Shown here: positions 1 to 10,940 of the stretch, piece by piece
Position numbering within the stretch: the stretch's first letter is position 1
Layout: every line of letters starts with the position of its first letter
Source of the DNA: Acephala macrosclerotiorum
Taxonomy: Eukaryota > Ascomycota > Leotiomycetes > Helotiales > Mollisiaceae
Direction: 5' to 3'
DNA: 17,203 nt
NCBI GenBank assembly: GCA_014904845.1
Contig: MU119826.1
Location: 1 to 17,203, forward strand
Program-made: the position numbers and the translations under genes
Notes under the pieces: model-generated
Database searches by the model: none
The model's input: only the letters and a program-made list of their open reading frames with translations
What the model was told of the DNA's origin: nothing

Positions 1-228
1 AAAAAAAAAAAAGTAAAAAGTATTTGTTATAAAATGCGAAATAAAACGAGAAAAAAAAAAACATTGTACGCGTCAATAATAAATTCGATACAAAAAAAAT
101 CGAATTAAAAGAATCGAAAAATTATCGAAAATATAAATAATTACAAGAAACAATAAAATAATTTAATTTAATATTAAAATTTAATTCGTTTTTAATAAAT
201 AAAATAAATATAGTTTTTTGAAAATGAA
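1..228. other. AT-rich flank left of Copia-1 copy A
   Basis: No gene or domain is visible. The stretch opens with an A-run and is A-rich. It shares no clear similarity with the sequence beyond the end of copy B, so it lies outside the Copia-1 repeat. Residual G and C are mixed rather than skewed to C as in the following element. It may be another decayed repeat or unique DNA; nothing here decides between them. Confidence 0.5.
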
Positions 229-480
229 AATACTATCAAAATGAAACTCTTTTTACTTTTTTTGTATATAAAAAAAACTCTATTTCTCTTATATATTAAT
301 AATAAAAAATGTTTATTTTATATTTTCTAACAAATTATAAGTTCGAATTTCGCACGAGATTGTTTATTTATTTGAGAATTATTTATTTAATTATTTACTT
401 CTTATAATTCGAAAACTTTATTTATTTATTATTTATTTCTTTTTCTTCTTATTTCTATTTCTATTTCTCAAATTCTCGAT
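229..480 (+). promoter_or_regulatory. LTR-like 5' end of copy A with TATA-like box
   Basis: This is the outermost part of Copia-1, shared with copy B (about 13500-13753, inverted) but absent from copy C. It holds a TATA-like tttgtatataaa at 261-272, a block retaining more G and C than its surroundings (gttcgaatttcgcacgag, about 341-358), and a pyrimidine-rich tract (about 430-475). Its position at the 5' edge of a Copia element suggests the 5' LTR and promoter. No matching 3' LTR of this family is in the window, so LTR length and the primer-binding site cannot be fixed. Confidence 0.4.
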
Positions 481-3137
481 TATTTCAATTGAATTTTTTT
501 TAATTGATTTTACATAAAATTCAAATCAATTAAATTTTATTTATTTATTATAAATATAATTAATCAAATTCAAACAAAAAACGATTACTCTTTAAATTTT
601 CACTTTTTTTAAAAAGTTTAAAAAAACATAAAATACTTTAATAATTCAAACAATTTCAAATATTTGAAAACTATTTCTCAAAACAATTTAAAGTATATAT
701 ATTTTTACTATAATTCTATTTATAGTTTTTTTTTTATTCATTTTAAATTTAAATTTTACGTTATTTTTAATATTTTAAAACAATTTAAATACTTTTTTTT
801 ATTCTACGAATATAAATTTTTTCAATTTTTAAACAAAATTTTTTTTTTTCAAGCAAATTTATTCTTTTTTTTTTCAAGTTTAAAACGCTTTTAGACGTTT
901 ATTAAATTCTGAATCAAAAAAAAAAAATTTAGTATTAATAAATTTTTTAAAATTAAAACAAATCGTAAATACATTTCAATTTAAATTATTTCAATTTTAT
1001 TTCACAAAATTTTTTTTTTTATTAATTAAATAATTTAATCGAATTTCAAATTAAATTATTTTTATTTTTATTTTAAAAAATTTTTTAATAAAAAAATACT
1101 ATTATTTAAATTTCAAGCGAGTTTTTTCTCGTTTTTATTTATTTTTTATTGCGCTTTTTTATTAATTAAAAAAACTTTTTAAACTTTAATAATAATAATC
1201 GATTATATTAATTAAAAATATTTTTTACAAATATTATTACAATAATCAAATATATTCTCTTTACATGTAATACGAAACGCTAAAAACAATCGCAAACAAA
1301 TTTTAATTCAAATTAAAAAAAATACTAAAAACTCAAACGAATTAAACGAATTAAATAAACTAAATAAAAAAAACAAAAAAAATAAAAAAAAATATAAAAT
1401 CGATAAAATATTACATTTTATATTTTTTAATTATATTTTTTATAAAAAAAAAAAATTTTTAATTCAAATAATTATAATTTTAATATCGTTTTATTTAATA
1501 GAATTTCAATTAATAATTTTATTATTTTAAAAATATTATTTAAAATACGTTTAATACTTTTACTAATATTTCTAATAAAACTTACAATTCAATATTAATT
1601 ACAAATAGTAATAATAATATTTTTTTTTATTTATAAACGTCGATTTTTAAAAAAATTATATTTTTTTTTTAAATTTTATAACCATTTTCAATTTTATAGT
1701 ATATAAACTATTTTTAAATATCGAAATAATTATTTGTAATTTTCAATTATTCGCGAATCGAATTTTTTTATTTTTAAATTTTTTTTTTATATAGAATTTT
1801 TTACTATTAATAAAAAAACGAATTTAATTAATCGCAAATTTATTTAAAAAAAAATTTTAAACGATCAAAAAAATTATATTAATATTTTTATTTTATATTT
1901 ACAATAAATTTTAAAAAAAAATCTTTTTAATATCGTATTTTATTTCTTAAATCAAAATCTCGTTTATTAATATACGCAATTCATATTATTATATTCGATT
2001 TTAAATAATAATTAAAAAAATCAAAATATTTACAAAAAAAAAAATTTTAATTTTATTTTAATTTTCAAAAACCAAAAAAATTAATTCAATTTTTATTATA
2101 AAATCGACGAATTTTTTACTATAAATAATTTTAATTGTATTATATAATAATTATTTGAATTATATTTTATTACAAAATTTAAATTTAAAAATAATATAAT
2201 TAATATAAAAAAACTTATTTATAAAAAAAAATACAATAAATAATTTTTATTTAAAATAATATATAATAAAAAAATATTTATTTAAAAAAAGTAATAATAT
2301 TAAAATTGTTTTACTATTAAAAATCGATACGAATATAATAATTAAAAAAAAGTTAAAAATTTTAATTAAATTTATTAAATATTAAATACTTTTTATTTGA
2401 AACGATTTATTAAAACGAAAAAATTAATTAATTTTATTACGCGTTTTTACGTTTTTATTTTAATCGAATATAAAAATATTATTAATTTTTTAAATCAATT
2501 TTTTTAAATTAATAATAAATTAAAAAAAATTTATAAAAATTTTTTTTTTATATTTATTTAATTAATTTTACGATTTTTTTAAAAATTTAAATTTGTATAC
2601 AAAATTTTTATTATAATATTTTAATAAATTTACAATTTTATTTAAATATTCAATAATTTTGTAATTAAATAAAATACAATAATTTAAAAAACGTTTAATA
2701 AAAAATAATAATAGAATTCGTTTATTATTAAAATCGAAATCGCTTTTATAATTAATAATCGTTTATTAAACGTTTGAAATTTTTGTAATTATTGTAAAAA
2801 ATTATATTATATTGAAATTAAATACTTTATTAAATATTTTCATTTTAAAAAAAATTTTAATATTAAAAAAAAAAAATTAATAAACGAAAATCGAATAATA
2901 CAAAAAATTTATTTTTAAAAAAATTAAAATTTTTAATCGAATTTATATTACTTTTTATTCTATTTGTAAAATCTATTCATACGATTACGATTATAATTTA
3001 CAATTTTCAATTTTTAATTATTAATAATAAATCGATTTTTATATTCACTTTTTTTTTTATTTTTTATTTTTTTATTTTTTTATTCAATATAATTTATTTT
3101 TATTTTTATCGAATTTTTTAAAAATAATTAAATTATT
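481..3137 (+). other. Presumed leader and gag region of copy A, unreadable
   Basis: By position, between the LTR-like end and the protease, this should hold the leader and gag. The whole stretch aligns with copies B and C, with transitions and homopolymer-length changes, so it belongs to the element. I could not read a convincing capsid domain or a clean CCHC zinc knuckle. All frames are broken by stops. A short open stretch at 664-894 is low-complexity (F, Y, K, N) and is broken in B and C, so it is not called as a gene. Confidence 0.5.
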
Positions 3138-4150
3138 AATATCAATTATACTAATTATACTATTATAAATCGATTTTAATTTATTAATTTTTAATTCAAT
3201 AATTTCGAATTATATAAAAATATAAAAAATTAAATTAAATTTAAAAAAATTAAAAAATTTTTAATTTCGATTTTAAATTCAAATAATAAACTAATAATAT
3301 TTACTTTTATTAACGTTAAATAATATTCGACTATAAAATTATATAATTTTATTTCGATTTTTCAATTTTTTAAAAACAAATTTTTTTGTTTATAATTCCA
3401 CGAAAATTCAATCTTATAAAAAATCGATAAATATAAAATTAATATTATTATACGAAATAATTTTTAATTTTTTAATTGAATCAAATAACTTTTTTTATAT
3501 CGCCTTACAATAATTACTATTCTAATAATCAAAACTTTAATTAAATAAAATTTTTACTCGTTTAAATTATTCGAAATTTATACGATTATTTAAAATAAAT
3601 TTATTTAATATAATTATATGAATTATTTTAATATTTAAAAATTTAATAAATTTTTAATCGATTTTACAATAAAATTTAAAAATAGATTATATATTTATAA
3701 TATATATATTACATAAAAAAGCAAATAAAAATCGTATAATTATTTTATCGAATTAAAAAAATATTTAATAAAATTAATTTATTTCGATATAATTAATTTA
3801 ATTTCTATTAAAAAATTCAATAATAATCGATTTTTTATTATATTTATATATAATAAAACCAAATTAATACAAATGTATATTATTAAATTTAAAAACGAAA
3901 TTACGAATTACTTTATTTATTTTAAAAATTATTTTAAACGTTAAAACAAAAAATAAATAATTAAACGATTACAAAATAATAATAAAAAAAATATATAATT
4001 AATAAATTTTATAAATTTTTTAAAGAAAATAAAATCGATTAAAAATTTATCGAATTATATTTATTAGAAATAAATAATTTATTCGAATAATTCGATTAAA
4101 TTATTTAAAAAAAAACAATTTATTTTTTTAAAAAAAAAAAAATTTAATTT
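3138..4150 (+). pseudogene. Copia-1 pol relic A: protease end, HHCC zinc finger, integrase core
   Basis: This is a remnant of the polyprotein that cuts out retrotransposon proteins and inserts the cDNA. At 3138-3164 the reading NINYTNYT aligns with the place of the protease DSG motif (weak). Farther on, KLYNFISIFQF (near 3350) matches the 'hNLISISQL' segment that precedes the zinc finger. At 3606-3632, *YNYMNYFN is a decayed LWHxRxGHFN (the two His). The two Cys of HHCC are now Tyr in YIYNIY (3690-3707). LIYFDIINLISIKKF at 3774 matches the LIHSDxxGPISxKG start of the integrase core, with the first catalytic Asp kept (GAT, 3786). KSKNE-like and NNLFE segments follow. There is a frame slip in an A-run near 3987. 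TAA and TAG stand where W and Q were. The relic is non-functional. Confidence 0.85.
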
Positions 4151-4862
4151 CAAATTTTAATTAAAAGTAATTAAATATATATATTATTTCTATTTTCGAT
4201 TATATTATTTTGTAATCAATATATTACTATTTAAAATATAATACAATAAAAAATTTAATTATAATTATATTAAAATTTTCGATTTTATTATTTATTATTA
4301 CAATTTTAATAAAAATTAAAAAAATTGAAATAAAATTATGTAAAATTTTTTAATTAAATATAAAAAAAACTTTTTATAGAAAATTTTAAAATTAAATAAT
4401 TATATTATTTAAACGATTTTAATTAAAAAAATTAAATACATTTTTTAAAAGAAATTTATTTTAAAAAATAAATACAAATACGAATTTCAATAATCTATAA
4501 ATTATTTTACAAATTTAATCAAATTATTAATTTTTATTTCGATATTAAAATTCGTATTAAAATTCGTTATTTTATTTTATTTATTAATTTCAATATTTTT
4601 ATTCGATTTAAATCGTAAAAAAAAATGATTAATAATAAAAAATTAATTTATCGATTATATAAAATTAATTATTTTATCGTTATTTATTTTTAATTATTTA
4701 AAATTAAATTTATTCGAATTAATTTATTTTTTTATTTTATAGTAATTTTTTATTTTTTTAAAAACATTAATTATTTATTCAATAATATAAAATCAACAAT
4801 TTTTCGTTTTTTAATTATATTTTCAATTTATAATTATTAAATTATCTTATTATTTTTATGTA
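4151..4862 (+). other. Post-integrase remainder of copy A
   Basis: The stretch continues the Copia-1 similarity with copy B (about 9220-9940) to the shared endpoint. In Copia elements the integrase C-terminal region and the linker to reverse transcriptase lie here, but no domain is readable. No reverse-transcriptase motif appears before the element stops. Confidence 0.55.
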
Positions 4863-5220
4863 AATTATTAATTAAATTTTTAATATAAAAATTCTTTAAT
4901 CGAATTACGAGATACGATTTTTAATTTTTTAATTAAATAAAATAATTTACTATAAAATCTATTAATATTATTAAATCGATTATTATTTTTTCGATTATAC
5001 AATTTAATTAACAATTTTTTTAATAAATTAATTTTTTTATTTGTTTTCGTTTTTTTTTTTAAACATTTTATTTATTTATTTTAAAAAAAATTCGATTTCG
5101 TTTTTTTCTTCTTATTATCGTTTTAATTATTTTTAAATTTCTTTTCAAAAAACCAATTATATTTCAAATTTATATTATTAATTAAAATATTATTCGATAA
5201 TATAATCGTTTTAAATATTT

Positions 5221-6062
5221 AAAAATATAAAACGTTAAAAAACTATTTATTATATATAATAATATTAATCTTATTAAAAAACATTATTTCAATTTTTATA
5301 TTTATAAAATTTATATTTTAATTAAAAAAAAATTTATAATTATTTTATTAAATTTAAAAAATACAAAATAAATTTTATTTATTTAAATATTATCGATTAA
5401 ATATCGATTAAAAACTATAATAATAATCGATATTTAATTGTTTTTAAATATAATAAATTTAAAATAATTCGAATTTATATTATTAAATCTAAAAACGAAA
5501 TTACAAATTGTTTTATTTATTTTAAAAAATATTATAAACGTTTAAATTTAAATTAAATAATTAAACGCTTTTAAAATAATAATAACGACGAATATATTTT
5601 TAAAAAACTACTAAAAATTTTTTGTAAAAAAAATATTAATTAAAAATTAATAAAACTCTATAATCTTTAAATAAACGAATTTATTAAATATTTCAATTAA
5701 ATAATTTATCGTAAAATCGTTTTTATTTTTAAATATATTAATATCGATTTAAAATATTAATTAAAAATCGTTAAATATATCGATTATTTTTATATAAAAA
5801 AAATTTATTTTAAAATCAAATTTTTTTTTTTCAAAATATAAAACGATTGAAAATCGTATATTAATTACATTTATTATTTCGAGTTTATTATTTATTATAA
5901 TAATTCAAAAAAATTTATAAAATTTGTTTATAATAAAATTAATTAAAGTATTTTTATCGAATACGAAAAAAAATAGTATTTATTGAATTTTAAAATCAAA
6001 TAATCGCATTTATTGCGATATTATTTTACAAATTATTAAACGAATAATATAATAGTAATTTA
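5221..6062 (+). pseudogene. Copia-2 integrase relic
   Basis: This is a remnant of a DDE integrase that would insert retrotransposon cDNA. The frame beginning at 5371 reads FIYLNIID*ISIKNYNNNRY, a decayed LIHxDxxGPISIKGYxGNRY; the first catalytic Asp codon is now Asn. RIYIIKSKNEITNCFIYF follows, then IIKRF*NNNNDEY near 5590, matching the RxDNGGEY second-Asp motif (the Asp is now Asn). Farther on come INEFIKYFN (the NGxAERxN motif, with its Glu conserved), DLKYW-like, NDxKxYI and SIFIEYEKK*Y (the GIFIGYxxKGY motif) near 5950. Stops replace W, Q and R at expected places. It lies in line with the reverse transcriptase relic downstream. Inactive. Confidence 0.85.
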
Positions 6063-7226
6063 ATTTTAAAAACTTTAAAAATAAAATAAAATAATTTTTT
6101 ATTTTTTATTTTATTAAATTTAAAATCGTTCGTATTTTTTTTAAATATATTAAATCGATTTTTATTTCAATTTTTTTTTAAAAATTAAATCTCAAAAAAA
6201 AACGCATTATAATAAATTTTTTTTTTTATAAAAAATATAATATTAATTCGATTTATTTAAATTATTGATCGTTTAATTTCTAATCGTTTAATAATTTTAC
6301 AATTAATTTCAATTTAAAAATAAACGTTTTAATCAAAAATCGTCGTTTAAATCAATAATCGTTTACTGTTTATTTTTTTTTTAAACATATAATAAATTCT
6401 AACGATACTTCGACGATTTTTCTTAAATTGTATTTATTAAAATATTAATTTTTCGAATTTCGAATTTTTTAATTTCAATTTTTCAAATATCGATATTTTA
6501 AATTTTATTTTACTAAATTTCATTATTTTAAAAATCGTTTTTAAATACTTTAAATATTAAACGAGAAAATTCGATCGCTTCTTTTTAAATTTCAAATAAT
6601 CAAAAATTCGTTATTATTTTAATTTTTAATTTTCAATAAAAATCAATTATCGATTTTAATTTTAAAAATTTTTAATCGAATGAATTATTATCGAAAAATT
6701 TACTATCGAAAAATTTAAATTTTTATCGAGTAATTAAATATTAATATATTTAAAAACGTAAATACAATTCAAATACTAAAAATATTAAATCGAAAAATAT
6801 TTACAATACAAATTTTTAAAAAACTGTTTAAAAATTTTAAATCTTTAAAAAATTTTCTGAAAATAAACTAACGAATAATTTAAAAAACAATTTTAAAAAT
6901 TTATTCGATACTATTTTATTTACTTTATAAAACTCTAATTCTAAATATACTCTACAATAAAACGATAATAAAAATTTCGAAAATATTAATTAAATTCGAT
7001 ATTCATTTTTTTTTATTTAAAAATTTCTTTTTTTAAAATTATAATTTTCAAATTATCAAACACGAAATATACTAATCTACTATTCTTTTATTACTACTTT
7101 TATTAAATTTTCGAATTATTAAACTTTTTCAATTTACTTTTTATTTTTATATGCATTTCTATTTTTAACGAATTATTTCTTTTTATTTTCTTTAGTAAAT
7201 CAAACTTCTATAAATTATTCGAATTT
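6063..7226 (+). other. Copia-2 linker between integrase and reverse transcriptase
   Basis: No catalytic domain lies here. In one frame there are stretches rich in S, N, K and P-derived residues, for example LLSKNLLSKNLNFYRV near 6690-6740. Another follows just before the reverse transcriptase (NQTSINYSN near 7197-7223). This fits the variable, low-complexity linker that Copia polyproteins carry between integrase and RT. Function is inferred from position only. Confidence 0.5.
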
Positions 7227-8756
7227 AAAACTTTAAAACAAATTATAAAATCTTTAATTTAATTACAATAAAAAAAACTATTAAAAACAAATACAATTTT
7301 TTAATCGAAAATAAAATATAAATATTAAAAAATTGCTTATTTAATTAAAATTTTTTTACAAACAAATAAATTTTTAAAATCAAAAAAAAAAAATATATAT
7401 ATATATATAAATTTTATAATACAAAACCCATTAAATAATTCGTAGTTTTAAATAATAATAAAAAATTAATTTTTATAAAATATTTATTTTTATAATTAAA
7501 TTTATAAACTATAAAATCATTTTTATTATAATTATCGCTTTTAATTAAAAATTTAAACAAATAAATATAAAAACAATATTTTTCTATAAAAAAAATAATA
7601 TTAATATTTAAATCGAATTATTTACAAAATATAATATTATTAATATTATTAAACTTTAAAAAACTTTTTACAATTTAAAATAATTATTTCGCATATAATA
7701 CAATACTTTTATTGCATTTTTAAAAAAATTCAAATTTAAAATATTAAATATAAATTTTTTCATTTTTGGTAAAACCGATTTAATTATTACAATTTATATA
7801 AATGTTCTTTTTATTATTAAAGTTTTTAAACTAAATATCGACGTTTTTAAAATCAATTTTAATAAACAATTTAAAATATTCAATTTTGATATTTACTATT
7901 TTTATTTTAATATAAAAATCATTTAAAATCGTTTATATTAAACTTTACAATTTTTTTAAATCGTATATTTTTAAAAAGTTTTTAAAAACTATTAAATATA
8001 GAATTGTAATGACGTTAAAATATTTATAGAAATCTCGAATCGATTTATACTCGCAAAAAACGATTACAAAATTAAATTAAAATTTCGAAAAAAATATTAA
8101 TTAATTATTAGTTTTTTTATATACACTATACTCAATACTCGATTTGATTTAATTTTCGCCGTTTTTATTATTTTTCGATTTTTTTCGAATTTTATCGAAA
8201 TTTATATAACGATCGTTAAACGAATTTTCAAATATATTAAATATATTTTGCATATAAACTTAATATTCTGCGAGTCTTTTTAATTATTAAACGATTTTAT
8301 AAACTCGAATTAAACAAAAAATCTCAATATTCGACGATTAATTTTTAATTGCGTTTTCAATTTCAATTTTATTACTATTTTTTGATTCTCGAAATATCAA
8401 TTTACAATTTTTCTTTTTTCTTACGAAATCGAATACATTAAACAAATTAACACTACTAAAAAAATTATTTGATTACAAAATTTTTTTAGCAAATTAATAA
8501 AAATTTAAATTCCGATCGAAAAACGATAATTATTTATAAAAACAATTAAAATACTATTATTTTAACTAAAAACGATTAATTTTACAATCAAATTAAATAC
8601 ATTAAAATTTATTACTATTTTATTCGTAAAAAAATCGTCGAAAATCGTATCAACTTACAATATATCTCTATTTAAAAACAAATTGCAAATAATTTAATTA
8701 AATTTTTATTTCAAAATAAATTCAATGTATTTCAAAAGTTTATAAAAATTAAATAA
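7227..8756 (+). pseudogene. Copia-2 reverse transcriptase and RNase H relic
   Basis: This is a remnant of the enzyme that copies element RNA into DNA and degrades the template. It starts KTLKQIIKS...Q*KKTIKNKYN (the WxxAMxxEYxSL motif). TFYNLK* at 7663-7683 is ALYGLKQ, followed by RI*YNTFIAFLKKFKF (the PRxWY motif). FGKTDLIIITIYINVLFI follows at 7765-7818; the YxDD catalytic site reads YINV (7795-7806), so both Asp are lost. TRFDLIFAV near 8138 is TRPDIAFAV. NSN* at 8302-8313 is the RNase H NSDW site with Asp changed to Asn. YEIEYIKQ at 8422-8445 keeps the conserved glutamates of CEAEY. KYIKIYYYFIRKKIVENRIN (about 8600) and FLFQNKF (about 8700) match the C-terminus. There are several frame slips at homopolymers. 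The relic is clearly dead. Confidence 0.9.
7382..7409. repeat. A-run followed by (AT)n microsatellite
   Basis: Twelve A's run into about eight AT units inside the reverse-transcriptase relic, in the place of the KIKRGKDG segment. This is probably slippage in RIP-simplified sequence; it also breaks the reading frame. Confidence 0.8.
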
Positions 8757-8764
8757 ATTTTTTT

Positions 8765-8782
8765 ACTTAAAAAAATATATAA
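8765..8782 (+). other. Possible polypurine tract of Copia-2
   Basis: A run of A's lies just downstream of the RNase H terminus and directly before tgtttaatag. Copia elements have a purine-rich tract here that primes plus-strand DNA. G's would have become A by RIP, so this is a positional inference only. Confidence 0.3.
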
Positions 8783-9219
8783 TGTTTAATAGTTTTATTA
8801 TTTAAATATCGATTAAAAAAATTTCTATTTAAATGCGATTTTTTTTGGTTTTTTTTTTTTTACAAATTATTTATACACTTTTTATACTTTTTTTTATTTC
8901 TAATTACAAATCAAAATATCTATTTTTTATATTTATTATTTTTCTATAAATCGTTTTTTTTATTAGATTTTAATTATAATTTATCGAAAATATTAATTAG
9001 TTTTTTTATAATATATAAAAACTTATTTTTATTTTCTATATATAAATACTATGAAAACTTTATTTGTATAAAAATATTAAAAAAGCAAATTTAAACTTAG
9101 AATATTATATCGTAAATACGTGTTTTTAATTTTTTACATAATCTTTTTATACATATAAAAAACTTTTAACTCTTTTTATACTCTATATCGAATATATATT
9201 CAATTATATTTTTTAATAT
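8783..9219 (+). repeat. Probable 3' LTR of Copia-2
   Basis: This non-coding stretch of about 437 bp follows the end of pol. It starts with TG (tgtttaatag, a typical LTR start), contains a TATA-like ctatatataaata at 9038-9050 and ends where copy B of Copia-1 begins. No second LTR copy is in the window, so identity rests on position. Residual C exceeds G as in the rest of Copia-2, and the skew flips at its right edge. Confidence 0.4.
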
Positions 9220-9939
9220 ACGTAAAAATAATAAAACGATTTAATAATTATAAATTGAAAATATAATTAAAAAATAAAAAATTATTGATTTTATATTATT
9301 AAATAAACGATTAATATTTTTAAAAAAAATAATAAATTATTATAAAATAAAAAAATAAAAAAATTTAAACGAATTCGATTTTAAATAATTGAAAATAAAT
9401 AATAATAAAATAATTAATTTTATATAATCAATAAATCAATTTTTTATTATTAATCGTTTTTTTTTATAATTTGAATTAAATAAAAATATTAAAATAAATA
9501 AATAAAATAAAATAACGAATTTTAATACGAATTTTAATATTAAAAAAAAATTAGCGATTTAATCGAATTTATAAAATAATTTATAAATTATTGAAATTCG
9601 TATTTGTATTTGTTTTTTAAAGTAAATTTATTTTAAGAAAATATATTTAATTTTTTTTAATTGAAATTATTCGAGTAATACGATTATTTGATTTTAAAAT
9701 TTTATATATAGTATTTTTTTTTATATTTAATTAAAAATTTTTAAATAATTTTATTTCGATTTTTTTAATTTTTATTAAAATTGTAATAATAAATAATAAA
9801 ATTAAAATTTTTAATATAATTATAATTAAATTTTTTATTATATTACGTTTTAAATAATAATATATTAATTGTAAAATAATATAATCGAAAATAGAAATAA
9901 TACGCGTATTTAATTGCTTTTAATTAAAAATTGAAATTG

Positions 9940-10940
9940 AAATTAACTTTTTTTAAAAAATTTATTTAAATCGTTCAAATAAACTATTTATTTCTAATAA
10001 ATATAATTCGATAAATTTTTAATCAATTTTGTTTTTTTTGAAAAAATTTATAAAATTTATTAATTATATATTTTTTATTATTATTATTTTCTAATCGTTT
10101 AATTATTTATTTTTTGTTTTAATATTTGAAATAATATTTGAAATAAATAAAATAATTTGTAATTTTATTTTTAAATTTAATAATATATATTCGTATTAAT
10201 TTAATTTTATTATATATAAAAATAATAAAAAATCGTTTATTATCGAATTTTTTAATAAGAATTAAATTAACTATATTAAAATAAATTAATTTTATTAAAT
10301 ATTTTTTTGATTCGATAAAATAATTATACGATTTTCATTTATTTTTTTGTATAATATATATATTATAAATATATAATTTATTTTTAAAATTTATTATAAA
10401 ATCGATTAAAAATTTATTAAATTTTTAAATATTGAAATAATTTATATAATTATATTAAATGAATTTATTTTCAATTATTATATAAATTTCGAATAATTTA
10501 AATAAATAAAAATTTCATTTAATTGAAATTTTAATTATTAAAATAACGATTATTATAAAATGATATAAAAAAAATTATTTAATTTAATTAACAAATTAAA
10601 AATTATTTCGTATTATAATATTAATTTTATATTTATTAATTATTTACGAGATTAAATTTTCGCAAAATTATAAATAAAAAAATTTATTTTTAAAAAATTA
10701 AAAAATCGAAATAAAATTATATAATTCTATAAATAAATATTATTTAATATTAATAAAAGTAAATATTATTAATTTATTATTCGAATTTAAAATTGAAATA
10801 AATTTTTTTTTTAATTTTTTTAAATTTTTTTTATTTTTTTATATTTTAGTATAATTTGAAATTATTAAATCGAAAATTAATAAATTAAAATCGATTTATA
10901 ATAATATGATTAATATAATCGATATTAATAATTTAATTAT
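9940..10940 (-). pseudogene. Copia-1 pol relic B: protease end, HHCC, integrase core
   Basis: Read on the minus strand, this repeats the copy A pol module. The protease-like segment NIDYINH lies near 10930, and the HHCC module at about 10330-10480. The integrase core start (about 10170-10290) contains the KKF-N-R-F segment. The motif LLEINSLFERF near 9970-10010 keeps the Glu-Arg of the NGxxERxN motif better than copy A does. Frames are broken by stops and by length changes in T-runs. Comparison of A, B and C lets the decayed codons be assigned, since each copy keeps different ones. It does not encode an active integrase. Confidence 0.8.

Larger units (their letters stand above)
229..4862 (+). 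mobile_element. Copia-1 copy A, 3'-truncated LTR retrotransposon relic
   Basis: This is a degraded Ty1/Copia retrotransposon in sense orientation. The order seen is an LTR-like 5' end, a leader/gag region, protease remnant (about 3138), HHCC zinc-finger module (about 3606-3713) and integrase core (about 3774-4135). Reverse transcriptase and RNase H are missing. The borders come from comparison with the inverted copy B: similarity starts at the motif tactatcaaaat near 231 and stops after atttttatgta near 4862. Copy C repeats about 424-3972 in direct orientation. Stops, frame slips in A-runs and CpG-biased G retention show heavy RIP-type decay, so it cannot encode a working polyprotein. The Copia assignment is firm from the integrase module; the exact LTR limits are not known. 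Confidence 0.85.
4863..9219 (+). mobile_element. Copia-2, 5'-truncated LTR retrotransposon relic
   Basis: This is a second Ty1/Copia element, distinct from Copia-1: the integrase cores are alike only at protein level and the nucleotide sequence is different. It runs through pre-integrase/integrase (about 5221-6062), a linker, reverse transcriptase and RNase H (about 7227-8756), then a likely polypurine tract and 3' LTR (8783-9219). Gag, protease and the 5' LTR are missing: its left edge abuts the cut end of Copia-1 copy A, and its right edge abuts the cut end of copy B. It carries the same RIP-like decay as its neighbours. The element identity is firm; the left border is set only by where copy A's similarity ends. 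Confidence 0.85.

Noticed and set aside
341..360. tRNA fragment or primer-binding site suggested by gttcgaat
   Set aside because: The flanking bases do not form a proper T-stem, no other tRNA arms are present, and no TGG-type primer-binding start is seen.
664..894. 76-codon open stretch on the plus strand
   Set aside because: It lies in the leader/gag region, is low-complexity (F, Y, K, N), and is broken in the matching parts of B and C. No motif is recognisable.
2900..3000. CCHC zinc knuckle of gag (a reading around YSICKIYSYDYDYN)
   Set aside because: The spacing after the presumed His does not fit CX2CX4HX4C, and the three copies disagree at key codons.
3040..3090. T-rich runs as a transcription terminator
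   Set aside because: T-runs of this kind occur throughout the window as a product of base composition, and there is no GC stem.
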